DNA of 11,449 nucleotides from Caryophanales bacterium UBA6769. Its GTDB lineage: Bacteria; Bacillota; Bacilli; Bacillales; UBA6769. The translations under genes and the position numbers were made by a program. Positions 1 to 7,410 of the stretch are shown here, piece after piece (position 1 is the first letter of the stretch; each line of letters opens with the position of its first letter). Location of the stretch: assembly GCA_002453275.1 (NCBI GenBank), contig DKGN01000025.1:1-11449 (forward strand). Direction: 5' to 3'. Below the pieces are notes generated by a model. That model saw nothing but the letters and a program-made list of their open reading frames with translations, had not been told where the DNA came from and ran no database searches.

Positions 1-101
1 AGCACGAGTCCGAAGATCACTGAAGAAGCGTATTTTGCTTCTGAAGAAGCTGAGGCCGTGCCCATGGAAAGCGAAGTATTCTGCCGAAGCGGTCAAATCC
101 A
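1..101. repeat. Degenerate dispersed intergenic repeat (Bacillaceae type), cut by left edge
   Basis: This stretch looks richer in G and C than the genes beside it and is built from short GAAGC/GCTTC blocks. Read on the minus strand it runs CGCTTCGGCAGAATACTTCG, then CTTTCCATGGGCACGG, then CCTCAGCTTCTTC, and ends near CTTCGGACTCGTGCT. From memory this resembles a family of intergenic repeats scattered through Bacillus-like genomes, whose typical form has CTTTCCGCGGGC and CAGCCTCCTC where this copy has changed bases, so it looks decayed. Internal inverted repeats include AGAAGC-N7-GCTTCT near 27-45. The left boundary lies outside the window. It sits immediately downstream of dynA. Recognition is from recall, not from a search. 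Confidence 0.5.
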
Positions 102-134
102 ATTTATTACCGCATGGTATCGTTCAACTAAGAT

Positions 135-3100
135 TTAAAGGCAACTAATCTTGCGATAAGCCGTTTCTAATTGTTCGATATCAACATCTGTGGACAAGAT
201 AGAAAGCATTCCTGCAAAATAGTCATTGACTTCCCTTTCCACTTTATGTTGTAATTCATCAATTGTCTGTTCATAAACCATGACGTAATAGTCGCTCAAC
301 CGTTCTAAGTTCTTTCCAAGATAGTTGTCAACTGGTTGATTAAAGGCTTCTTCTAACTTCTCTCTCATCTCTTGTTGCCCATTTTGTTCGAAAAATTGTT
401 TAGGATTTTTAAATAGTTGCATGATTGGATAAAGCTCAGAAAGATGAATCGTATCGAATTTCTTATGAAATTCAGGCAAGTCTACCTTCTCAACCTCAAA
501 GCTATGCAAGAATTCCGCTGAGGATTCTTCGTGAATTCTCTGTTCTAACCGTGAAAAGACCTCAATTAACCGTTTATTTGTAAATGCTTCTATTCTTAAT
601 GCGGTTGCTCTCATCTCCTGCATCAAGTCAAATTCGATTACATCAACAAGCTCCTTGAGGCAAAGCTGGAGCTTATCTTTCATCGATTGGTTATCATTTT
701 GAAGAACGGCTGGGTTAAACACATATTGAAATCGCTCACGAAATCGTAAAAAGATACGCTGCTTTACGTAGTAGATTAATTCCTCAATTTCTTGGGCTAA
801 CGCTTGTTTATCCAGAGTAACATCTAGTGATTTGACGTGCTCCAATGCTTCTTCATAAGTCTTTTCAGTATCCAATTTTTTTTGCTGACGAATATCTTGG
901 CTTTCTTGTGCTGAGCGAATCCAATTGCGTAAAGTTTCGCTTACTCTTTCTATTTCTGTTGTAGCGGCTACTCCTGCTGCCTCCATTAATTCACGTTCAG
1001 TAAATTTTTGAAAAGCTTCTTCAAACTTTTCAATTTCTGATTGCGAGTAGCCCTCTTCGACGAGTAGAACTATATCTTGGTCAGAAGAACTTCGTAGCAG
1101 GCTTGCTAAACGGTGCTCATCTTCCTTCGTTAATGTAGCTTGCTTCCCCACTTTTGAGAGCAAGGCCATTTGGCTTGAGACAGGGAATATCCGTGGATGA
1201 CGGATACCGTGTTGCAGTAAATTATCTGCGACATGATTAATGACGATAGACAATTCATCGTTTGAGCTTGCTAAATCAGCAGCATTCACAATAAAAAACA
1301 TTTTGTCTAATTCAAAAACATCTTTTACTCGACCAAGTTGTAAGAGGAACTCTTTATCGGCATGAGAAAAAGCATGATTGTAATAGGTTACAAACAAAAT
1401 AGCATCAGCATTTTTAATGTATTCAAACGCGACACCTGTATGTCTCGCATTAATCGAGTCCGCCCCAGGAGTATCAACTAATGTCATTCCTTTTCTCGTA
1501 AATGGACAATCATAATAAAGCTCAATCCATTCAACGAAACAAGCTTTTTCTTCGTCGGCAACAAACGATTGAAATTCGTCTAAAGAAATTAATAGTTCAT
1601 TACCAATATGTCTACGGTAAAACTGAATCCCTTTTTCAACAGCCCTTAAAAATGAATAATGTGGCTTTGCCTTCGGGGGTAGGTTATCTACTTTAATCGC
1701 TGCGATATGCTCCTCTATTTTTTCTAGTGAATCAACTTCAACCCCAAAAAGCCGTAATGATGCTTGAATATCTTCAAGCAAATCTTGATTAGATTTCATT
1801 TTTACGATAACCGTTCCGTGAGGATGCTCTTGATCGACCGGTAAAATTTTGTTAATTGTTGCAGTTGTCGGGTTCGGAGACACCGGCAATACTTTTTCAC
1901 CCATTAATGCGTTCGCAAATGATGATTTTCCAGCGCTAAACGCACCAAATAATGCAACAGTGTATCGCTTGTTCTCAAACCGTTTCGCACGTTCATTCAA
2001 TTCTTGTGCAACTGCTGTTAATCCGTTTATTTCTTTGATTTCATTTGCAACTGTTTTTAAATTTTTGACGATTGCCGTCGAATCTGTTTCAGTAGTAAAG
2101 TTTGATTGACTTTGCTTTTTACTGATTAAGGTGTTTGATTGATTTGCAGGTAGCTGTTCTGGCGACTCTTCATCTATTGTCGTCACCTTATCTTCAGAAA
2201 TAACTTCAATTTTCTCTTTGCTAGGCAATGATTGTAAAGCTTCTTTAATTTCTTCGCTCGAAGCATATACTTGATCCGTTAGAATTGAACGTAATGATTG
2301 ATCAATATTACGTTCTACTCGAGATAACGAGTCCGCATCTTCAATCGCAGAAACGATTGGAGCATTTTTATCAATAATCTCATGAAGTTGTTTTAATTGT
2401 TTGTCGATAGACGTCTGTAACGATACTAACAACTTACTGATTGCCTTATTGGCAAATGCTCGATACACTTTTCTCGCTTCTTCGGCGACATCTTCGGCAT
2501 ATTTTAACAAGTAATCACCATTAATACTTGCGCCAGCTCTCACTTGCTCTCGTAAGATTGAAATTGGTATTTCAATTTTCTCATTGTAAATAAGAGTAAA
2601 TAATTCTTGATCGTCAATTTGAAATTTCTTTGCTTCATCAACAAGTAGTTGTTTAATATGCCAATCTAACTGGGAGATAACTTGTTCAATAAAATTCGTA
2701 TAAAAAGCGTCAACCCGTCGTTCTCGTTCAGCTTCTGTCTTATTTTTTGAAAAAATAAAGCCGACTTTAAACTTTGGTTGCGTAGATTCTAAGTAAGCTT
2801 TAGCTAATTCTCGAGTTTCATAAGGCATTAAAATCGCACTTTTTAAAATTTTTGCAAGCTCAGTTTTTGTTTCGTGCTCAAAAGCTGGTTCTTGATTATG
2901 GAGGATTTCTAGTTGTTGTCGTGCATCATAATAATTCTTTTTAATGTTTTCTCGTTCTTCGGATTGTAATTGGGCTAAGGAAGCCTGGATATCCCGCCTA
3001 TCGTCTTCATGAACTGCCTTTAGCCAGTTATAATGTTCATCTACGATCGAAGCTGCGGCATTTTGGATGTTTTCAGTAAACGTATGATCTTTTTCAGTGA

Positions 3101-3896
3101 TTAAAGTATGCAAGAAAGCTTTAAGCTTCTTTAATTCATTGTTAGCATGATGCTCTCCCTTTAACGAGGTGTAAAATATTCCATCAGGCTCAATATTCCA
3201 ATAACGAAATGCCATTAGAACACCTTGTTTAAACTCTGCAAAAGGAAGCTCGGATTCATGGTGTTTGTCAATTTGATTAATAACAAAGTACACTTTCTTT
3301 CCTTGTTCTTTTATTTCTTTTGCAAATTGAAAGTTCAATTCAGATTGTACGTGATTGTAGTCCATCACATAAAAAACAACATCTGCTAAATGAAGAGAAG
3401 ATGTTGTCGCAACACGGTGTGCATCATCTGTTGAATCGACACCTGGTGTATCCAAAATAACAACATCATTTGGAAAGTGAGTGCTCGGATGGCTGATTTC
3501 GACTGACTCTACTTCGTCCCCATCAAGACAGTATTGTTTTACTTTGTCAATATCATAAGGATAAGAAAGCTGGATTGCTTGCCGTTTTTTAAAGTAAATT
3601 CGTGCCCACGGATCTCCAGACTTCACCTTCACTAAATTTGCGCTCGTTGGTATCGGACTAGATGGGAGTAAATTTTCTTCCCATAGTGCATTAATCATAC
3701 TTGATTTTCCAGCTGAAAAATGCCCACAAAAACCAATGGAAAATTCACGATTGTTAATTTTATTAATTAGCTGAAATACTTTTTCGCTATTGTAATCATC
3801 GCCATTCGCTTTCATGTTCTCGCTTAAAATGGCAAGTCTGTTAATCCAATCTTGAAGTTCTTCGTGTTTGACTTTTTCTGAAACTTCGACATTCAT
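135..3896 (-). CDS. dynA: Two-headed bacterial dynamin-like GTPase (DynA/YpbR)
   Basis: Large GTPase of the bacterial dynamin family, 1253 residues, with two complete dynamin modules in one chain. In B. subtilis DynA, a protein of similar size and design, the family acts at the cytoplasmic membrane to tether and fuse bilayers and protects cells against membrane damage and phage. Head 1 has P-loop GHFSAGKSS (58-66), switch Thr in PIPTSAN (near 84), DTPG (149-152) and NQID (207-210). Head 2 has GAFSAGKSS (651-659), PNPTTAT (near 677), DTPG (808-811) and NAAD (871-874), a non-canonical G4. The loop between switch Thr and DTPG is about twice as long in head 2. A polar, Ser/Gln/Glu-rich linker lies near 570-605, and long helical segments follow each head. 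The ATG at 3896 is preferred because GGGGA (3902-3906) lies 5 nt upstream; an in-frame GTG at 3908 overlaps that site. No strong terminator is visible after the stop. Family assignment is very secure; function is by homology. Confidence 0.95.
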   Translation of the reverse strand: MNVEVSEKVKHEELQDWINRLAILSENMKANGDDYNSEKVFQLINKINNREFSIGFCGHFSAGKSSMINALWEENLLPSSPIPTSANLVKVKSGDPWARIYFKKRQAIQLSYPYDIDKVKQYCLDGDEVESVEISHPSTHFPNDVVILDTPGVDSTDDAHRVATTSSLHLADVVFYVMDYNHVQSELNFQFAKEIKEQGKKVYFVINQIDKHHESELPFAEFKQGVLMAFRYWNIEPDGIFYTSLKGEHHANNELKKLKAFLHTLITEKDHTFTENIQNAAASIVDEHYNWLKAVHEDDRRDIQASLAQLQSEERENIKKNYYDARQQLEILHNQEPAFEHETKTELAKILKSAILMPYETRELAKAYLESTQPKFKVGFIFSKNKTEAERERRVDAFYTNFIEQVISQLDWHIKQLLVDEAKKFQIDDQELFTLIYNEKIEIPISILREQVRAGASINGDYLLKYAEDVAEEARKVYRAFANKAISKLLVSLQTSIDKQLKQLHEIIDKNAPIVSAIEDADSLSRVERNIDQSLRSILTDQVYASSEEIKEALQSLPSKEKIEVISEDKVTTIDEESPEQLPANQSNTLISKKQSQSNFTTETDSTAIVKNLKTVANEIKEINGLTAVAQELNERAKRFENKRYTVALFGAFSAGKSSFANALMGEKVLPVSPNPTTATINKILPVDQEHPHGTVIVKMKSNQDLLEDIQASLRLFGVEVDSLEKIEEHIAAIKVDNLPPKAKPHYSFLRAVEKGIQFYRRHIGNELLISLDEFQSFVADEEKACFVEWIELYYDCPFTRKGMTLVDTPGADSINARHTGVAFEYIKNADAILFVTYYNHAFSHADKEFLLQLGRVKDVFELDKMFFIVNAADLASSNDELSIVINHVADNLLQHGIRHPRIFPVSSQMALLSKVGKQATLTKEDEHRLASLLRSSSDQDIVLLVEEGYSQSEIEKFEEAFQKFTERELMEAAGVAATTEIERVSETLRNWIRSAQESQDIRQQKKLDTEKTYEEALEHVKSLDVTLDKQALAQEIEELIYYVKQRIFLRFRERFQYVFNPAVLQNDNQSMKDKLQLCLKELVDVIEFDLMQEMRATALRIEAFTNKRLIEVFSRLEQRIHEESSAEFLHSFEVEKVDLPEFHKKFDTIHLSELYPIMQLFKNPKQFFEQNGQQEMREKLEEAFNQPVDNYLGKNLERLSDYYVMVYEQTIDELQHKVEREVNDYFAGMLSILSTDVDIEQLETAYRKISCL

Positions 3897-3901
3897 ACGG
3901 T

Positions 3902-3906
3902 TCCCC
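3902..3906 (-). promoter_or_regulatory. Ribosome binding site deciding the dynA start
   Basis: GGGGA on the minus strand, 5 nt upstream of the ATG at 3896. The in-frame GTG at 3908 shares a base with this site and has only an A-rich stretch before it, so translation most likely begins at the ATG. Confidence 0.6.
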
Positions 3907-3928
3907 ACTCTTTTTCTATAGTACCTTT

Positions 3929-3957
3929 ATTTTAAATTGGAGTTGCCATTCCTGCAA
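3929..3957 (-). promoter_or_regulatory. Candidate sigma-A promoter for dynA
   Basis: TTGCAG (3952-3957), a 17-bp spacer and TAAAAT (3929-3934) on the minus strand. The -10 matches 5 of 6 consensus bases and the -35 only 3 of 6, so this is a weak call. It lies between the cshA terminator and dynA, which supports separate transcription of dynA. Confidence 0.35.
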
Positions 3958-3978
3958 GTTTAGAACTGTGAACAGTAA

Positions 3979-4008
3979 ACTGCCCTTCGTCTATTCGACA
4001 AGGGCAGT
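3979..4008 (-). terminator. Probable terminator of cshA
   Basis: Inverted repeat ACTGCCCTT / AAGGGCAGT, a 9-bp stem. It can be extended by an inner GTC/GAC pairing past a one-base bulge, leaving a 5-nt loop. It starts 4 nt after the cshA stop codon. On the minus strand the stem is followed only by TTTACTGTTC, so the U-tract is poor and termination may be leaky into dynA. The stem itself is clear. Confidence 0.7.
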
Positions 4009-4012
4009 GTGT

Positions 4013-5467
4013 TTATTTTCTTCCTTTAGATTGAGTGTTTCTTCTTCTGCGCATTTGATTACGGTTGCGATTGCGGTTGCCTGAACCTCCGCCTCCGCCA
4101 CCTCTCCGACGACGTCTATCGTCTCCTCTTCCTCTCTGTTTCCTCACTCTTAATGGTGCAATTGAGCTAATGTGAACAGGGGTTGTATCCGGTTCTTTTG
4201 TTAACAATCTTAATGCAGCAGAGACTAAAGCCACTGAGTCTGTATCTTCAAGCAATTGTTCAGCAGCTACTTTATATTCTTTTAAATCTTCTTCCTCAGC
4301 GGTATGAATTAACTTATCAACAGTTGCTTGACGTTGTCCAACCATTAATTCTTGATATGTTGGGATTGCTTTTTTCACAATTTTTTTCTTAGTTACATTT
4401 TCAATAGCTTTCAAATGATCGAGTTCCCGTGGTGTAACAAATGTCGTCGCTAAGCCCGTATGGCCTGCTCGTCCTGTTCTTCCAATGCGGTGAACATAGC
4501 TTTCGGGATCTTGTGGAATGTCGAAATTATATACGTGAGTCACACCAGAGATATCAAGCCCTCTTGCTGCTACATCTGTTGCAACCATGATCTCAATCGT
4601 CTTTTCTTTAAATTGACGCATGACTTGATCACGCTTCATTTGTGTCAAATCGCCGTGAATGCCTTCGGCAAAGTATCCTCTCTTAATCAATGCCTCAGAC
4701 ACTTCATCAACCCGTCTTTTTGTTCGTCCAAAAACAATGGCAAGTTCTGGTGATTGAATATCCAATAGACGGCACAATACGTCGAATTTCTTTTTTTCTT
4801 GAACTTCAATATATTGTTGTTCAATATTAGAAACCGTCATTTCTTTAGCTTTAATTTGAACTACTTGAGGCTCAGACATAAACCTTTCAGCTAAGCGGCG
4901 AATTTGTCTTGGCATTGTTGCTGAAAATAGAAGCGTCTGTCTTTCACTAGGCATCTCGCTTAAAATCGCTTCGATATCTTCAATAAAGCCCATGTTTAAC
5001 ATTTCATCCGCTTCATCCAAAATGACCGTATTGATTTCATCAAAACGGATCGTACGACGTCGCATATGATCCATCAATCGACCCGGAGTGGCAACGATGA
5101 GCTGTGGCCTGTTTTTTAAGGCACGAATTTGCCTATCGATGCTCTGTCCTCCATAGATAGGTAGCGTTCTTATACCTTTATCGTGTCCAATTCTATTCAG
5201 TTCCTCTGCAACTTGAACGGTGAGTTCTCTCGTTGGCGTTAATACAATCGCCTGAATTGCTCTTTGTTCTACTGTGCTTCTTTCAATAATTGGGATTCCA
5301 AAGGCAGCTGTTTTCCCTGTACCTGTTTGTGCTTGCCCGATGACATCATTTCCTGCAAGTGCAATCGGTATCGTCTGTTCCTGAATGGGAGTTGCCGTTT
5401 CGAAACCCAACGAACTAATTGACTGAATGACTGGATTACTTAAATTAAATTCATAAAACGTTTTCAA
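4013..5467 (-). CDS. cshA: DEAD-box ATP-dependent RNA helicase CshA
   Basis: Cytoplasmic ATP-dependent RNA helicase, 484 residues. In B. subtilis and Staphylococcus, CshA unwinds RNA in the degradosome-like network, in ribosome assembly and in cold adaptation. All core motifs are present in order: Q-motif region GFETATPIQ (21-29), Walker A AQTGTGKT (46-53), PTREL (78-82), TPGR (127-130), DEAD (151-154), SAT (182-184), IVFGRTK (244-250), HGD (271-273), ATDVAARGLD (296-305) and HRIGRTGRAG (326-335). The C-terminal tail from about 442 is strongly basic and low-complexity (Arg runs, a Gly run, alternating Asn-Arg), as expected for RNA binding. The start is TTG, with AAGGAGA 8 nt upstream; no in-frame ATG lies nearby. 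Length and tail fit CshA better than CshB or DbpA, which lacks such a tail. No terminator separates it from the glycosylase-like gene upstream. Confidence 0.93.
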   Translation of the reverse strand: MKTFYEFNLSNPVIQSISSLGFETATPIQEQTIPIALAGNDVIGQAQTGTGKTAAFGIPIIERSTVEQRAIQAIVLTPTRELTVQVAEELNRIGHDKGIRTLPIYGGQSIDRQIRALKNRPQLIVATPGRLMDHMRRRTIRFDEINTVILDEADEMLNMGFIEDIEAILSEMPSERQTLLFSATMPRQIRRLAERFMSEPQVVQIKAKEMTVSNIEQQYIEVQEKKKFDVLCRLLDIQSPELAIVFGRTKRRVDEVSEALIKRGYFAEGIHGDLTQMKRDQVMRQFKEKTIEIMVATDVAARGLDISGVTHVYNFDIPQDPESYVHRIGRTGRAGHTGLATTFVTPRELDHLKAIENVTKKKIVKKAIPTYQELMVGQRQATVDKLIHTAEEEDLKEYKVAAEQLLEDTDSVALVSAALRLLTKEPDTTPVHISSIAPLRVRKQRGRGDDRRRRRGGGGGGSGNRNRNRNQMRRRRNTQSKGRK

Positions 5468-5475
5468 ATGTAAGA

Positions 5476-5482
5476 TCTCCTT
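5476..5482 (-). promoter_or_regulatory. Ribosome binding site deciding the cshA TTG start
   Basis: AAGGAGA on the minus strand, 8 nt before TTG at 5465-5467. Good spacing and the Q-motif sitting at the expected distance from the N-terminus support the rare TTG start. Confidence 0.8.
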
Positions 5483-5528
5483 ATTTGTTGAAAATTTCCT
5501 TTTATTTTTTAATACGTTTATTACTATA

Positions 5529-5553
5529 ATACCTACCTTGTCTAAATCTAAAC
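5529..5553 (-). promoter_or_regulatory. Candidate sigma-B-type promoter for cshA
   Basis: GTTTAG (5548-5553), a 13-bp spacer and AGGTAT (5529-5534) on the minus strand. Each element is one base away from the sigma-B consensus GTTTAA / GGGTAT, and the spacing is within its usual range. Vegetative-type hexamers overlap it: TATTAT at 5526-5531 and TAGACA at 5539-5544. They are not correctly spaced relative to each other, so a good sigma-A alternative was not found. The element starts 2 bases past the stop codon of the upstream gene. Confidence 0.4.
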
Positions 5554-5554
5554 T

Positions 5555-6202
5555 TTAAAATTGTGAACAATGAAAAGTTTTTATCAATTGTTTTATTTGT
5601 GAACTGTATTTTTCCCGACTCCAAGAATTATATGAAGGATGAGGTACTTCCTCAATTACGGACCAATGCGAGCTCATTAGATTGGCCAGACCAAAAAACT
5701 TTTGAGAGAATCGTCCACATGGAATTAGCGTACATTCTCGATTGCTCAATTCATTTAATCTGTTTTTAAAATTGAAAACTAATGCAGCTTGTACTTCATT
5801 CAAATCATGTGAAGAGTAAGTTGTCGTTTGGTTGCTAGTTCGAATCGTTTCAAGTTTGCTAATAAAAGAATCGTGATGCTTAATTGTCTCTTCATCAGTA
5901 TAAGCTTTCCGCTGCATCGGAATTTGCGAAACATTTAAAAGTCCAATTTTATTTAACTTTTCATTGATAAATCCTGCTTGAGCATTTTCTTTCAGCAAAA
6001 TTCCTAATGGTTGTTTAAAGTCTTCGCCTAATAGATGCCTTGACATCGTTGTTCCAGAACGGCCTGCTACCGGTATATTATGTTTTAATTCAGCAGTGTG
6101 CGGAGACTCTAGAATGAATATAAAGTTGGCCTGGTCAGGGATGAATGATTTGACTTCATGTTTCTTACTAATTTCTTTTATTGCTTCTAAATATAATGGC
6201 AT
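5555..6202 (-). CDS. Uracil-DNA-glycosylase-like fold protein, function unproven
   Basis: A 215-residue soluble protein with motifs that look like a divergent uracil-DNA glycosylase superfamily member. An N-terminal strand FIFIL runs into ESPHTAE (32-38) and then PVAGRSG (44-50). This resembles the active-site and binding motifs of the family 4/5 type (an acidic or polar residue, Pro, then a G-x-aG block). NVSQIPMQ (90-97) follows, then PCGRFSQKF (161-169) and PHPSYNSW (187-194). The last resembles the conserved His-Pro-Ser leucine-loop motif. No iron-sulfur cysteine set is seen: the only cysteines are at about 157, 162 and 212. It ends a tight four-gene cluster, 27 nt after the hydrolase gene. 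The ATG at 6202 is chosen because AAAGGTGA (6211-6218) lies 8 nt before it; an in-frame GTG at 6214 falls inside that site. Superfamily placement is from motifs; substrate and activity are unknown. Confidence 0.65.
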   Translation of the reverse strand: MPLYLEAIKEISKKHEVKSFIPDQANFIFILESPHTAELKHNIPVAGRSGTTMSRHLLGEDFKQPLGILLKENAQAGFINEKLNKIGLLNVSQIPMQRKAYTDEETIKHHDSFISKLETIRTSNQTTTYSSHDLNEVQAALVFNFKNRLNELSNRECTLIPCGRFSQKFFGLANLMSSHWSVIEEVPHPSYNSWSREKYSSQIKQLIKTFHCSQF

Positions 6203-6210
6203 AGTCAGAC

Positions 6211-6218
6211 TCACCTTT
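6211..6218 (-). promoter_or_regulatory. Ribosome binding site deciding the glycosylase-like gene start
   Basis: AAAGGTGA on the minus strand, 8 nt upstream of the ATG at 6200-6202. The upstream in-frame GTG at 6212-6214 is part of this site and cannot be served by it. Confidence 0.8.
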
Positions 6219-6229
6219 TACATGTATCT

Positions 6230-7081
6230 TTACGGAATAAAAAGAAGTTCATTCTCTATGCGACTGATAAGCTCTTCAGCCATAAGTTCGTATCCTTGAC
6301 GATTTGGATGAAAGTAATCTTCGTGTAAAAGTGATTCCTGTTCATCTGAAAACAGAAAGTCGGTTGGTACAAAGAAACTTTGACTATATTCGTCTAAAAC
6401 TGTTTTTGTCTTTTGATTCCATATTTGGATCACTTTATTAATTTCGACAATTTCCGAAAAGTAAACCATATAAGGATTGAACAGACCGATCACAAAAATC
6501 GGTGCTTCAGCATTTTCAGTTCGAATCATTGTCATAATTTCCCTTAAGTTATCTGCAAATGTTTCACTTTGTTTTTCAAATAAATCAACATTCAAATGGA
6601 AAAAGTGCTTTTGGAATACTTGCATCATGTCATTTCCGCCGATTGTCATAAAAATCATATCGGCCTCTGCAAGAGCATGTGCTATATCTTTCTTTTTTAA
6701 TTTTTTTATTAATTGGTCGCTTCGCAACCCTTTTTTTGCGTAATTATCCATAGCCATCTCTAGACTATACTTTCTTTCGAGTTCTTCTTTTGCAATGCCG
6801 ATATATCCCTCTTTTAAAGGGTCGCCAACACCTTCAGTAAGCGAATCACCGATCCCAACTATGTGCAGCGAGTTAGACTCCGAATGCTGTGTCACTATCG
6901 TTCGGTTATCTTCAACTTTTATTTCATCTGCTGGAACTTGTACTTTCTGTTCAGCATGCTCGCTAGTCTCAATTGGTTTAATCGCTTGAATTGAAAACGG
7001 TGTTCTTCCGATTACAAACAAAATTAACAAAATGAAGATTGGGATCGTTAACATTAAAGTGAGTAAAATTTTCTTCTTCAT
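6230..7081 (-). CDS. Membrane-anchored SGNH/GDSL hydrolase (YpmR-like)
   Basis: A 283-residue serine esterase/lipase-type hydrolase of the SGNH family. It has an N-terminal Lys-rich start and one long hydrophobic segment (about 5-25), then a spacer and a catalytic domain predicted to lie outside the membrane. There is no lipobox cysteine, so it looks like a signal anchor or uncleaved signal peptide rather than a lipoprotein. Catalytic blocks are present: GDSLTEG (78-84, nucleophile Ser80), Gly in block II near 118, GGND (148-151), and DYFHPNRQGY with Asp255 and His258. It resembles Bacillus YpmR, but the substrate cannot be told from sequence. Two ATGs are possible, 7090 and 7081. The second is preferred because TAGGA lies directly against the first and 9 nt from the second. 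The gap from the yneQ-like stop is 11 nt, so the genes are probably cotranscribed. Confidence 0.88.
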   Translation of the reverse strand: MKKKILLTLMLTIPIFILLILFVIGRTPFSIQAIKPIETSEHAEQKVQVPADEIKVEDNRTIVTQHSESNSLHIVGIGDSLTEGVGDPLKEGYIGIAKEELERKYSLEMAMDNYAKKGLRSDQLIKKLKKKDIAHALAEADMIFMTIGGNDMMQVFQKHFFHLNVDLFEKQSETFADNLREIMTMIRTENAEAPIFVIGLFNPYMVYFSEIVEINKVIQIWNQKTKTVLDEYSQSFFVPTDFLFSDEQESLLHEDYFHPNRQGYELMAEELISRIENELLFIP

Positions 7082-7092
7082 TCGACTCATTC

Positions 7093-7404
7093 CTATAAAG
7101 TATGAATTAATCGAAAACGTTCAATCTGCTCCCATTGATTTTCTTTTTTTAAAATCAAGATTTGCCTTTCTCCGACTAAATCAAAATGTGGATAATAGTT
7201 ACGGTTATCAATCCATGCCTTTTTAAGCTCATATTGTTGGCCCCAAGCTATTAAGCGTTCTATATTGCTACAGCCTACCTTCGTTACTGTCTTCGCCTCA
7301 GGAAATCTATCATCAAGCCAAAAGTGTGTTAAAAAAGCAATTTCACCTTGTCGCACTTTATTCTTCCATTGCAACAATTCTTCTCTTGTAATTCCAAATG
7401 CCAT
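7093..7404 (-). CDS. yneQ: YneQ-like small conserved protein
   Basis: A 103-residue soluble protein resembling B. subtilis YneQ along its whole length: the start MAFGITREELLQWK, the block FLTHFWLDDRFPEAKTVTKVGC (about 24-45), and YPHFDLVGERQ near 71-81. No membrane segment and no known catalytic motif is seen; its function is unknown to me. The start ATG lies 6 nt after the stop of the yneP-like gene and has no strong ribosome binding site, so translational coupling to that gene is likely. The stop codon TAG overlaps the ribosome binding site of the hydrolase gene. Order and adjacency with the YneP homologue match B. subtilis. Confidence 0.85.
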   Translation of the reverse strand: MAFGITREELLQWKNKVRQGEIAFLTHFWLDDRFPEAKTVTKVGCSNIERLIAWGQQYELKKAWIDNRNYYPHFDLVGERQILILKKENQWEQIERFRLIHTL

Positions 7405-7410
7405 AGTCAG

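Noticed and set aside
1..138. Open frame on the plus strand from the window edge to TAA at 136-138, overlapping the dynA stop
   Set aside because: The frame runs through the putative intergenic repeat, no start context is visible, and the translated text (Glu/Ala/Ser-rich) resembles no family I know. An open frame of this size in a GC-richer repeat is expected by chance.
1849..2109. Plus-strand open frames inside dynA, cshA, the hydrolase and acnA
   Set aside because: They lie opposite conserved, motif-bearing coding sequence and lack ribosome binding sites or recognisable protein features. They are shadow frames.
3896..3908. Longer dynA start at the in-frame GTG (3908)
   Set aside because: The GTG shares a base with the GGGGA ribosome binding site that serves the ATG at 3896, and it has no site of its own.
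5505..5520. Terminator for the glycosylase-like gene (TAATA-AACG-TATTA followed by A-rich DNA)
   Set aside because: The stem is five A-T pairs and is followed on the transcribed strand by A residues rather than a T run.
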